Source: Archangium lipolyticum (GTDB lineage: Bacteria; Myxococcota; Myxococcia; Myxococcales; Myxococcaceae). Taken from it: a DNA stretch of 64,000 nt. The DNA is taken from contig NZ_JANKBZ010000006.1 in assembly GCF_024623785.1 (NCBI RefSeq), forward strand, positions 186,001-250,000, in the 5' to 3' direction. Position numbers and translations under genes: made by a program. Under the pieces are notes generated by a model that saw only the letters and a list, made by a program, of their open reading frames with translations, was not told where the DNA came from and did no database searches. This document shows positions 1 through 10,500 of this stretch, in pieces (position 1 is the first letter of the stretch; the number at the start of each line of letters is the position of its first letter).

Positions 1-3000
1 TCCCCGGACTGTCCGGCCTCCTTCAGCCACTCGAGCTTGCGTCCTTCGAGCGCCGACGTGGTGCTGACGAGGTGTTTGACTCCCACCGAGCTCAGTACCT
101 CTTCGATTCTCCCGTCCGGCAGCTCGGGGTCGAACGGCAGGTAGGCGCCTCCCGCCGCGATGATTCCCAGCACCGCCGCCACCATGTCCGGCGAGCGCTC
201 CACCAGCAGGCCCACCACCGTCTCCCGCTTCACTCCAGAGGCGCGCAACACGGCCGCTATCCTCTCGGCTCGGGCCGCCAGCTGGGCGTACGTGAGCTGC
301 CCTTCCTCCCACACCACCGCCACGCGCTCCGGCGTTCTCGCGGCCTGGGCCGCGAACGCGGCCGGCACGCTCGGCCCGAGCGCGACATTCCTGTCCGTGG
401 CGTTGAAGGCGACAACCACCTGCTGCCGCTCCTCTTCGCCCATGACGTCGAGCTTGCTGACCCTCCGCCCCGGCTCTTGCACCAGCAGTCGCAGGGCCCG
501 CTCGAAGTAGGTGCACAGCCTCTCGGCCTCCTCCGCGGTGAACGCCGGCTGCGCGTGGCTCACCACCAGTTGCAGGCGCTCTCCCGTTGTATCCACCGTG
601 AACTCGAGCTGCATGTCGGTCCGGACATGCCCCTCGGCCTCTATCTTCCTCTCGGCCCCGGCCGTCAGCGCTCCGTCGTCTCCGAAGTCCGTGTAGTTGA
701 AGAAGGCCGAGAAGAACGGATTGCCCCCGCGCGCGTCCTCCCCGGTCACACGGATGATTTCCGCCAGAGGCAGACGCTCGTAGGGCCTGACGGCCTGAAG
801 GCGCGCCTCCACCGTCCGCGCCAGCTCCTCCCAGCTCGCCTCGGCCGGCATCCGGATGCGGAACGGAATGGTGTTGAGGAAGCAGCCCAGCAGCCGGTCA
901 CCGTCAACACACGTCGGCCGGTCGTGCGCCACCAGTCCAACCACCATGTCCGCGTGGTAGTTGAACATCGACATTGCTTCCAGGTACGCCGTCAAGCACA
1001 GCGTCTTGACACTCACGCCCCGCGCCTTCGCCGCCCCGCGCACCGCGGTGACAAGCGTCGGTGGCAGCTCGCGGCTCATCTCCCGCACGTCGTGCGGCTC
1101 GTTGCGCCGCGCTTCGGCGAATTTGTCGAGAGGCACGAAGCCCTGGAGCTCCTCGCGCCAGAAGGCGGCGGCCTCGGGCCTGCGTCGCTCGAGCAGTTGC
1201 TGCAGAACGTGCTCGCGGTGCCGGCTGCTCAGCGGCTCCGGTCGGAAGCCGGGCTCCACCTCCAGGCGGCGGTAGATGGCGTCGAGCTCGCGCACGAACA
1301 GCGATGCGCTCCAGCCATCGAGGATGGCGTGGTGGGCGACGAGCGCCAGCACCAGCCGCCCTCCGCCGCAAGCAAATGACTGGACGCGCCACAGCGGCGC
1401 CTGCTCCGGCACGAACGGCCGCGTCCGGTCCTCCGCCAGCCACGCCCGCACCGCCTCCGACTGCTGGCGTGCGTCCATGCTGGCCAGCTCGAGGTGGCCA
1501 TACACGACAGGAGCGTGCTTCTCGACGAGGAGCAAGGGTCCGTCAGGGCTGTCCAGAACGAAGCGCGAGCGCAGCACCTCGTGCTTCCCGGCGAGCAACA
1601 CTAGCGCACGGCGGAAGCGCTCGGCGTCGAAGCCCGGAGCCGAGAACTCATACACCAGCTGGTCGTGGTAGACGCCCTCCCCCGGCGACTTCAGGCCGTG
1701 GTAGAGCATGGCCTGCTCGATATCGGTGGCGGGGTAGACGTCGTCGAGCGACTTGACGTCTGCGAAGGCCGCTACGCCCTCCTTGAGGCGCGCGAACTCC
1801 GCGGCAAGCGCAGCACGCTCTCCGTTCTCATCAGTGGCCGAGGCCGAACCAGAGACCAGCGCCGAAAGCCTGGCGAGCGTGTCGTGCTGGTAGAGGTCCG
1901 GAATGCGCAGCTGCGTGCCGAAGGCCTCGTTGACGAGCCCGACCAGACGGATGGCGCGAATGGAGTCGCCGCCCGCATCGAAGAAGCTGCGATCCGCCGC
2001 CACGTTTCCTGCACTGATGACAACGTCCCAGATGCCGCGCAGCTTCGCTTCGACGGGCGACGTCGCGCCCGGAACCGCCGCTGGCGCTGCCGCCGGCGCC
2101 GCCGCCATCGAGAGGGGAGACGGAAGCGCCGCCCGGTCGAGCTTCCCATTGGCCGTCAGCGGCACCCTCTCCATCGCCACGAAGTACTGCGGCACCATGT
2201 AGTCGGGCAGGAACTTCCCCAGGTGCGCCCGCAGCTCATCGTTCAACCCGCTCCGGTCGACGGCCGCCATCCCCTCCTTGAGCTCGAAATAGGCGCACAG
2301 GTAGGTCGCACCTCCATCGGTGCGCGCCACCACCACGGCTCTGGCCACCGCTGGGTGCGTCTTGAGCTGCGTCTCTATCTCTCCCGTCTCGACACGGAAC
2401 CCTCTCACCTTCACCTGCGCGTCGATTCTCCCCAGGTACTCCAGGTCCCCGCTCTCCAGCAGCCTCACCAGGTCTCCGGAGCGGTAGAGCTTCTCTCCCG
2501 GCACGAACGGGCTGGCCACGAATCTCGCCGCCGTCAGCTCGTCCCGGTTCAGATACCCGCGCGCTACTCCCTCTCCTCCCACGCACAGCTCACCCGCCAC
2601 TCCCAGCGGCGCAAGCTCCAGCTGCTCATCCACCACGTACGTCGACAACGTCGGTATTGCCCTCCCGATGTTGCTGACGTTCGTCTCTATCTCCTTCTCC
2701 CCTATCTCCTTGTACGTGACGTGGACCGTCGTCTCCGTAATTCCATACATGTTGATCAACGCGACTTCCGGATACCGCCTCCGCCACGTTGCCAGCTTGC
2801 CCGGGTCGAGCGCCTCGCCTCCGAAGATGACGTAGCGCAGCGCCTCCACCCTCCCCGCCTGCGCCTGCTCCGCCTCGATGAACCCATAGAACGCCGACGG
2901 CGTCTGGTTGAGCACCGTCACCCGCTCACGAATCATCAGCTCGACGAACGCCGATGGATCTCGCGCCGTCATCTTGGGCACGACGACAACACGGCCGCCG

Positions 3001-4361
3001 TACAGCAGCGCGCCGTACATCTCCCATACCGAGAAGTCGAAGGTATAGGAGTGGAAGAGCGTCCAGGTGTCCGTGGCGCCGAAGCTGAACTGGAAGCGGT
3101 CGTTGAACAGCAGGCGCACCACGTTGCGGTGCTCAATCAACACGCCCTTGGGACGTCCCGTCGTGCCCGACGTGTAGATGACGTAGAGCAGGTCGCCCGG
3201 CGCGTTCACCGGCGCCAGCTCGGGTACGGGCCCCTGCCACAGCTCCGGGTCGTCGAGGTGGAACCACTTCGCCGAGGGGGCCAGCTCCGCTGCGCCCGGC
3301 CGGGATGCCACGACGAGGCGCGCCCCGCAGTCCTCGAGGATGAAGCGCATCCGCTCGGCCGGCAGGTCGGGGTCGATGGGCACATAGGCCGCGCCCGCCT
3401 TGACCACCGCAAGAATGGCCGTCACCAGCTCCAGCGAGCGGTCGACCAACAGCGCGACCATCTGGTTGCGGCCCGCCCCAGCGGCTCGCAGCTTGCCAGC
3501 CAGCCGGGTGGCCCTGGCGTCGAGCTCCGCGTAGGTGAGCGAGCGGCCTTCATACGTCACCGCGATGCGCGAGCCGTGACTGCGGACAGCCTGGTCGAAC
3601 AGCTGCGCCACGGTCGCCTCGCTCGGCCAGGAAGCCGGGCTGGCCGACAAGTCAAGGATGCGCCGCCGCTCCGCCTCGGGGATGACGGGCAGCCGCGCCA
3701 GCGTCGTCTTCAGGTGCGCCGTGAAGCCCGCGAGCAGCTGGGCCCAGGCCGCCAGCAGGCGCTCCAGCAGCGGCACATGCGCCGGGGCCAGACGGTGCAC
3801 GAGAGAGACCGCGCCATCCTCTCCGCTGTCGTCGAGCGTGAAGACGAGTGGAATACCCGCCGGTGTCGGCAGACCCGAGTGCAGGACGGCGCTGCGGAAG
3901 AGCGCGCTCGCGTCGTCCTCTGGCAGCGACGTCTGCCGTTGCCGCAGGCGCTCGCGCAGCGCCTCATAGGGGTAGTCTCCATGCGCGAGCGCTTCCTGCA
4001 CCGTTGCCTTCACGGCCCCCAGCGCCGCCGCCAGCTCCAGGTTGGCACCCAGGCGCGTGCGACAGGCGATGCGGTTGCCCGCCGACGGCCCTCCCGCCGG
4101 CATCAGCGTCACCAGCGTCACATCCTCGCTCTTGGCGTAGCTGCGCAGCGCCGTCTTGAGCAGCGCCATCCCCAGGATGGCCACACCCAGTGGCGAGCCT
4201 TTGCTCACCGTGCGCAGGCGCGCCGCTGTTCCCGTGGACAGGTTCAGCCTCAACGTCGACTCTGGCCCGTCGCCACCCCGCCCGAGCGACAGCCCATGAG
4301 GGTTGTCGCCCAGCCGCGCGTGCCAATAGTCCTCGATCAGCTTCTTCTGCTGGGCATCCAT
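1..4361 (-). CDS. NRPS, 3' end outside window: C-lobe, A(Thr), PCP, C, start of A
   Basis: This is the N-terminal part of a nonribosomal peptide synthetase; the frame stays open to base 1. The ATG at 4361 is preceded by GGAG 11 nt upstream, the same arrangement as in its twin gene. Visible order: about 225 residues matching only the C-terminal lobe of a condensation domain (no HHxxxDG motif), a full A domain, a PCP with a GGDS motif, a full C domain with an HHxxxDG motif, and the first A-domain motifs. The A-domain pocket residues read DFWNIGMVHK, the textbook Thr code. The gene lies 165 bp downstream of the 4021-residue NRPS-PKS on the same strand, so co-transcription is likely. The whole visible part is a near copy of the first 4.35 kb of that gene. 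What follows its second A domain cannot be known here. Confidence 0.93.
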   Translation of the reverse strand, partial: MDAQQKKLIEDYWHARLGDNPHGLSLGRGGDGPESTLRLNLSTGTAARLRTVSKGSPLGVAILGMALLKTALRSYAKSEDVTLVTLMPAGGPSAGNRIACRTRLGANLELAAALGAVKATVQEALAHGDYPYEALRERLRQRQTSLPEDDASALFRSAVLHSGLPTPAGIPLVFTLDDSGEDGAVSLVHRLAPAHVPLLERLLAAWAQLLAGFTAHLKTTLARLPVIPEAERRRILDLSASPASWPSEATVAQLFDQAVRSHGSRIAVTYEGRSLTYAELDARATRLAGKLRAAGAGRNQMVALLVDRSLELVTAILAVVKAGAAYVPIDPDLPAERMRFILEDCGARLVVASRPGAAELAPSAKWFHLDDPELWQGPVPELAPVNAPGDLLYVIYTSGTTGRPKGVLIEHRNVVRLLFNDRFQFSFGATDTWTLFHSYTFDFSVWEMYGALLYGGRVVVVPKMTARDPSAFVELMIRERVTVLNQTPSAFYGFIEAEQAQAGRVEALRYVIFGGEALDPGKLATWRRRYPEVALINMYGITETTVHVTYKEIGEKEIETNVSNIGRAIPTLSTYVVDEQLELAPLGVAGELCVGGEGVARGYLNRDELTAARFVASPFVPGEKLYRSGDLVRLLESGDLEYLGRIDAQVKVRGFRVETGEIETQLKTHPAVARAVVVARTDGGATYLCAYFELKEGMAAVDRSGLNDELRAHLGKFLPDYMVPQYFVAMERVPLTANGKLDRAALPSPLSMAAAPAAAPAAVPGATSPVEAKLRGIWDVVISAGNVAADRSFFDAGGDSIRAIRLVGLVNEAFGTQLRIPDLYQHDTLARLSALVSGSASATDENGERAALAAEFARLKEGVAAFADVKSLDDVYPATDIEQAMLYHGLKSPGEGVYHDQLVYEFSAPGFDAERFRRALVLLAGKHEVLRSRFVLDSPDGPLLLVEKHAPVVYGHLELASMDARQQSEAVRAWLAEDRTRPFVPEQAPLWRVQSFACGGGRLVLALVAHHAILDGWSASLFVRELDAIYRRLEVEPGFRPEPLSSRHREHVLQQLLERRRPEAAAFWREELQGFVPLDKFAEARRNEPHDVREMSRELPPTLVTAVRGAAKARGVSVKTLCLTAYLEAMSMFNYHADMVVGLVAHDRPTCVDGDRLLGCFLNTIPFRIRMPAEASWEELARTVEARLQAVRPYERLPLAEIIRVTGEDARGGNPFFSAFFNYTDFGDDGALTAGAERKIEAEGHVRTDMQLEFTVDTTGERLQLVVSHAQPAFTAEEAERLCTYFERALRLLVQEPGRRVSKLDVMGEEERQQVVVAFNATDRNVALGPSVPAAFAAQAARTPERVAVVWEEGQLTYAQLAARAERIAAVLRASGVKRETVVGLLVERSPDMVAAVLGIIAAGGAYLPFDPELPDGRIEEVLSSVGVKHLVSTTSALEGRKLEWLKEAGQSG
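1..4361. repeat. direct repeat copy 1 of a 4.35-kb NRPS module
   Basis: This segment matches 12241-16592 along its full length, at roughly 95% identity in the stretches I compared by eye; parts of the Thr adenylation domain are almost base-for-base identical. A small length difference sits in the linker after the first PCP (around 1800-1860 versus 14040-14105). The match continues to the window edge, so its far boundary is unseen. Near 4361 it fades at the start codon: the first codons and the GGAG ribosome site are still similar, the DNA beyond is not. Confidence 0.95.
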
Positions 4362-4526
4362 CTGTTGCGATTCTCCAGGTGTTCCAAGGCGTGGCTGTGG
4401 AGCCTGCGCGCACCCTAGGCGCCCTCGACTTCGTCTTCAAGCTCCAGAAGACCCGGTCGAGGAACGCCACCATCGAACTCTTGCGCGATGGCAAAACGCG
4501 CGTAGGCGTGCTCGTTTTTTGGTGCC

Positions 4527-7500
4527 CTAGGCACGAACCGCCGTCGGGCCTTCAGCTAGCGAATGCTCGTTCACGGATGGCGAAACCTCGGCGCGGAGAT
4601 GCTCGTCCTCGACCAGCACCGTCCGACCCGTATCCGGTGTAACCACCTTGCCGCTCGATTTTGACAGGAGCCAGACCTCCGGTCGGCCGCGGTGCTCCAA
4701 GGGCACGGGCGCTGGAACGCCCGCCCACCGAGCGACCCTCCTGGGCGCGCGTTCCGCGAGGGCGGCGATGTTGTCGATTCCCTGGAGCGCCTCCTCGCGA
4801 GGAACCCCAAAATCCACGAGGCACGCGATCTCGTCGGCTCCCGCCGAGACCAGCGATTCGAGGCGTCGTTGGCACTCGGGGAGACCGCCGATCAGCCCTT
4901 CGTTTTCGATGACCCGTTCGGCTTTCTGCCGGAGGAAACGATTGCCGGCTTCCATCGGCACGGATGCCACCAACTCCCTCGCACCAATATCGAGCGACCA
5001 GGCCAGATAGCGTTCGAGAGGCGCGAGAGCGATCTCACGCGCCATCGCGTCGCTTTGATGAATGAACGTGCTGACGAGAACCGTCACGTGCCCGGCCGCA
5101 CCATTCCAGTGACGGGCAAAGGACTTGCGATACGCCGCGATATTGTCCCTGAGCGTATCGATGTCCGCCGGTACGAGCATGGTGAGAATAGAGGTACCAA
5201 GCTCCCCAGCGAGCGTGAACGAGGTCTGGGAACCCGCGCACGTGAGCCAGACGGGAAGCTCCGGCTGAAGAGGACGTGGCCGGGTCCGTATCTGGATCGG
5301 GCGCCCCTCCGGGTCGGGACGCTCGATGGACTCCCCCCTCCAGAGCGCCCGCAGGGTCTCGAGCAGCCCCGTCAGACTCTCCTTGCGTCGAGCGAACATG
5401 GAAGGCGCGAGTACGAAATCCTCCATCCGCCACCCGGTGGCGATGGAAAGGCCAACGCGACCGCCCGAGAGCACGTCGAGCATCCCCCAGCTCTCGGCGA
5501 CGCGAATCGGATCATGAAGGGGCAGAACGACACTTCCCGCTCGAAGGTGGATACGCCTGGTCACCCCGGCGAGTGCGGCCGCGGCCACCAGGGGATCGGG
5601 GAAGGAGCCTCCAAAAGGATGGAAGTGGCGCTCCGGTGCGAAGACGCCGCGGAGTCCCAACTCGTCCGCGCGTTTGGCCCCTTCCATGAAGAGACGATAC
5701 GTCTCATCGCTGGATGCGTCTTCGTCGACGGGGAAGTACGCGAGACTCAGTGGGACGGACTCCGTGACGCTCCGAACCGACGGAGCCACGGACGGAAGAT
5801 CGGAAACGAGCCCTCCTGCCTGTAGCGCGGCGACGGCAAACGCCAAAGCTCGATTGTCGGGCAGTGCGTCATCCCAGATGACATGCGCACCGCTGGCAGG
5901 CGACACCTGGGACGAGAGCTCCGCGGCGTGCCGCACGGACTCCGCCGTGATGGGGCTCGCGTCGGAATCGATCCGGGGAACGCGGGTTCTCCCCCTGGGC
6001 ATGTCGATCGAAATCGCACCGTGCTCTTTATCGAGGGCGCCTCGTACTTCCTTCGGGTGGAGCGACAGGCTCCTGGAGGCATCCGTGCGGCCGAGGGTCG
6101 CGTAGGCGCCCATCCGGACGAGGGCGAGCGTCCCCACGACGAGCTCGGCGCGGTTGCGGTAGCTGATGTTGACGGCCGAGGCCGGCCCGATGCCGCTCGT
6201 GCGCAGATGGTCCTCGAGCTCGGCCGTGAGACGCGCGAGCTCCGCATGCGAAAGGGCCACCCCGTCGAGCCGCAGGGCAAGCGGCGAACGAGGTGCGGCG
6301 GAGAGAGCGGGTACGAGAGCGGATGCTGACTTCTGTGTCTCCAGCAGGCTCTTGAGCGCCGCCTCCAGGCGGAGAGGGATGTTCCTGGCCTCCGCTCCGA
6401 GCACCTCTCGAGGGAAGCACAGGGACATGTGGCCACCCCCGCCACTATCGAGCCGAATCAGGGCGCCGACGGTGCCCATGGTGGCCGTCCAATCCGCCTC
6501 GCCGGCATCACCGGGCAGCTCGTACGCGAACGGCTCGATCTCGAGCTCACCCATTCGCCCCGACGCCTCGTAGCCCTCATGGACAATGAGGCACAGATCC
6601 GAAAACGGGTGCGCGCCGCGTTCGTTGCGCGCGAGAACCCAATGTTCGAACGGCACCTTGGAATGGCTCAGCGCTTCGGAGAAGGCACGTTGCACTTCAC
6701 GGAGTACGCCACCAGGCCCCGTTGCGGCATCCGCACCGAGCACCATGAGCATGCAATGCGCCACATACCCGACGAGGTTGGCGTGCCCGGCCCGGTCGCG
6801 ATTCCCGTGCGGCGTACTGATGATCAACTCGGACGAGCGGAACGTATCTCTCAGCGCCATCGAGAGCGCGGCAGTGAGGATGACGAATGTCGACAACCCG
6901 CTCTGCTTGCGGATTTCGGCCACCATCCGGCCGACCTCGTGCCCGAGAGGGAGTGAGACACTCGCATTGGCGCGCACGCTCTTGTCCGGATCGAGCAGGG
7001 CTCGCAAACGGGGAGAGCTATTGAAGACGGTGTTCCACCGCTCGAGGTGCGCGGAGCCGTCTGGGCCGAGGATGGCGGCGGCCTGCTCCGCTGCGAATTC
7101 CGAGTACCGTGGAGCGTCCGCCTCGAGCGGTACCCCATGATAACTCTGTAGTATCTCCTGCAAGATGATCTCGAAAGACGAGGCATCCGCCGCGATGTGG
7201 TGGATGACGAGCACCAGAACCTGGTCCTCATCACCCACATGGAAGATGAATGCGCGAATCGGAATTTCACGAGAAAGGTCGAAGCGCTGATCGACCCGTT
7301 CGCTGATCGCGGAGCGCACCTCGGCGAGCCGCGCGTCCGCGCCCTCGGCGTCGCACCAGATCGACGTGAGCTGGACATCGCTCGGGCGGAAATTCGTGTC
7401 GAGCGTGACGCTGTCGCCCTGAACGATGAACCGCGTGTGAAGGGCTTCATGCCGGCCGACGGTGCTTTTCAAAGCGCGCGCCAATCGTGGCATCTCGAGT

Positions 7501-10500
7501 GGTCCGCGGATGCGGACGGCCACTGCCATGTTGACGACGCTCGGACCCCATTCGGAGTCAACGTGCGCCGCGAAAGTACGCCGCTGAACGGCGGACAATG
7601 CGAGCGCATGGGCTCCGGCACCCGCTCCGTCGTGAGACCCTGCCACGGAGTCTTCCCGGGTGGGGAGCCGGGAACCCGGCTGCTTTGGAGACGAACCTTC
7701 GAGCGGCGTCGACCCACCGCCCTTGCTCGCGATGAATCGAGCCGCCCCTTCCACGGTGGGAGCGGCGAAGAGCTCGGCCAGCCCGAAATCGACGCCGAAC
7801 GTTTCGCGCATGGCGGAGACGAGCTGGACCGCCATCAATGAGGAGCCGCCCAGCTCGATGAAGTGCGTATGATGGTCGATCGTCTCCAACTTCAGGAACT
7901 GCCGCCACAGAAGAGAGACGCGCTCTTCGATGGCGTGGCTGTCAACGCTCCCTGAGGGTCGCTGCACTGAAACACTACCTGCGCTCACGCTTGAACTCGA
8001 TTCTCTGGCATGGCTCGGCGCCGGGACGGAACCGGTCGGCAAGGACTCCGCTCGCCGAGGAGGAGGATGCACTGCAATCGGTGGAGACGGTGCTTCGGCT
8101 CGAGAAGGCGCCGCGGCGAAGACGGCCTCCGCACGTGGTCGCGGATGCAACGCGACCTGAACGCGCCGGCGGGTTTCACCGGCATACCAGCCGGACCAGT
8201 CAACGGGGCACTGGAGGTCGAGGAGACGACCGACCAGTTCGTACAGAGCGCGGGAATCGTCTCCACTGCGGAAGGCGGGCATGCTGACCGCCTCCGCCCC
8301 TGCACTGGCGGAGATGAAGGGGACGAGGCCACCAGCCGGACCGATCTCGACGAATGCATTCGCGCCAGCCGCACGAGCCGCATGCAATGCATCCACGAAG
8401 CGCACCGGGTTCCGCATCTGTTCGGCCCAATAGCCCGCGGCCGTGAGCCTCTCGCTCTCCATCGCGCCCGTTGCCGTGGAGATGAACCGGGCCGAGGGGC
8501 TCTGAGGCCGCACGGCCGAGAAAGCCTCGACGACCCGCGGGAGGACCGCGTCTACGTCTTTCGAGTGCAGCGCACGATCGACTCCAAGTTTCACGCTCGC
8601 CACGCGGCTCGAGCGAAGCTGGTTCCGGAGCCGCTCGATGTTCTCGGGCGCTCCCGAAAACACCACCGCGTTGGGACCGTTGAACGCGGCGATCTCGACC
8701 TCCGCTCGCCGCGCGAAATGGAGCCCATCATCGTGTGTGCACGTCGCCGCGAGCATGGACCCTTCGGGCATGGAGTCCATCGCGCGGCATCTCGCGGTCA
8801 CCACCTCGAGTGCGTCATCGAGGGAGAGGACCCCCGCGCAGAACGCCGCCGCGTACTCGCCAAAGCTGTGTCCGATGACGCACGAGGGGCGGATACCCCA
8901 GGACTCGAGCAGCCGATGGAGCGCCGTCTCGAACGTAAAGACAGCAGCACCTGCCAGGCCTACGGGGAGCCGGAGGCTGGACGGCCCCTCCGTGAGCGCC
9001 CCGCGCACGTTGAAGCCGGCACGCGCGAATCCTTCGTGGCAGAGCTCGACATGCCGCCGGAAGACGGGCTCCGTCTCATGAAGAGAAGCGCCCAGCCCGG
9101 CGGGAAAGGGCCCCATGCCCGCGTAGACAAAGGCGAGCGAGAGGGGGCCCTTCGGTACGGCCTGGGCTCCACGACGATCCCGCAGGCCACGAGCGAGCGA
9201 GGCACCATCCATACCGACGACGGTCCGCCTGACAGGCCATTTCAATCGCCGGGTGTTGAGGGTGAACACCTGATCGGCCACATCGGTCCGGGATGCGGAT
9301 TCGAGCGCCAAGGCGACTTCGCGGCTCACGCTTTCGAGCGCTTGTTCCGTGCGTGCGGTGAGCTGGAGCACGAAGAATTTCCGCGCCGCCGCGGGCGCCG
9401 TGTGGGAAGCGGGGGCCTCCTCGAGCACGGCGTGAACGTTGGTTCCACCGATTCCGAACGAACTGACGCCCGCGATGCGAGGACGCTCACCACGCGTCCA
9501 CGCCCGTGCCACCGTGGGAATCGAGAAGGGAGTCGTCTCGATCCGCAGCTCCGGGTTGGGCGTTTTGAAATGAGCGAGAGGCGGGATGGTCTCGTGATGG
9601 AGCACCAATGCGGTCTTGATCAGACCGGCCAGTCCCGCGGCGTTGGCGAGGTGCCCGATGTTGGCTTTGATGGCGCCGAGGGCGCAATATCCAACGTTGT
9701 TCGTCGACAGCCGGAACGCGCGGGTAAGCCCCGCCATCTCGACGGGGTCACCCAGACGTGTCCCCGTACCGTGCGTCTCGACATAGCCGACATCGTCCGC
9801 CCGGATCCGCGCCAGTGAATGGGCCGCGGAAATCACGGCCGCTTGCCCTTCGACGCTCGGCGCCGTGTACCCGACCTTGGTGCGGCCATCATTGTTGATC
9901 GCGGTCGCACGAATCACGGCATAGACGGAGTCACCGTCTCGAATGGCCGCATCGAGCGGTTTGAGGAGGACCGCCGCCACCCCATGTCCCCCGATGGTAC
10001 CGGAAGCGGCGGCATCGAAGGGCCGGACATAGCCGTCTTTCGACGAGATCGTTCCCTCTTCATAAACGTACCCGACGCCCTGTATCGAAGGGACTTCCGC
10101 GGCAACCGCGACGGCGAGCTCACTGTTTCCAGACAACAAGCTCTGGCATGCCAGGTGTACGGCGGCGAGCCCCGTGGAGCATGCCGTGTTGACGTTCACG
10201 GCTTCGCCGCGGAACCCGAACGCATGCGCAATGCGCAGGGGCATGGTCTCGGGAGCGACAGCCCCCAACGCCCAGATTGCGTTTCCCGACTTTGGCAGAG
10301 CTCGCGTCGCGAAGGTCTCGGCGAGAGGAATCGAGGAGGCTCCGCCATAGAGCGAAACCCGACCGGCGTAGGTCCAGGGGTCGTACCCCGCGTCCTCGAA
10401 GGATGCCAGCACGCAATCGATCGCCAACTTGGACTGAGGATCGAGCGCTCTCATTTCGGCGGACGGCCGCCAGAGCTCCTCATCGACCCCCGTCTCGCGC

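Noticed and set aside
4522-4534. Palindrome GTGCC-CTA-GGCAC over the stop codon of the 4021-residue gene, next to a T-run
   Set aside because: On the transcribed minus strand the homopolymer after the stem is A, not U, and the stem has only 5 bp, so it does not fit an intrinsic terminator.
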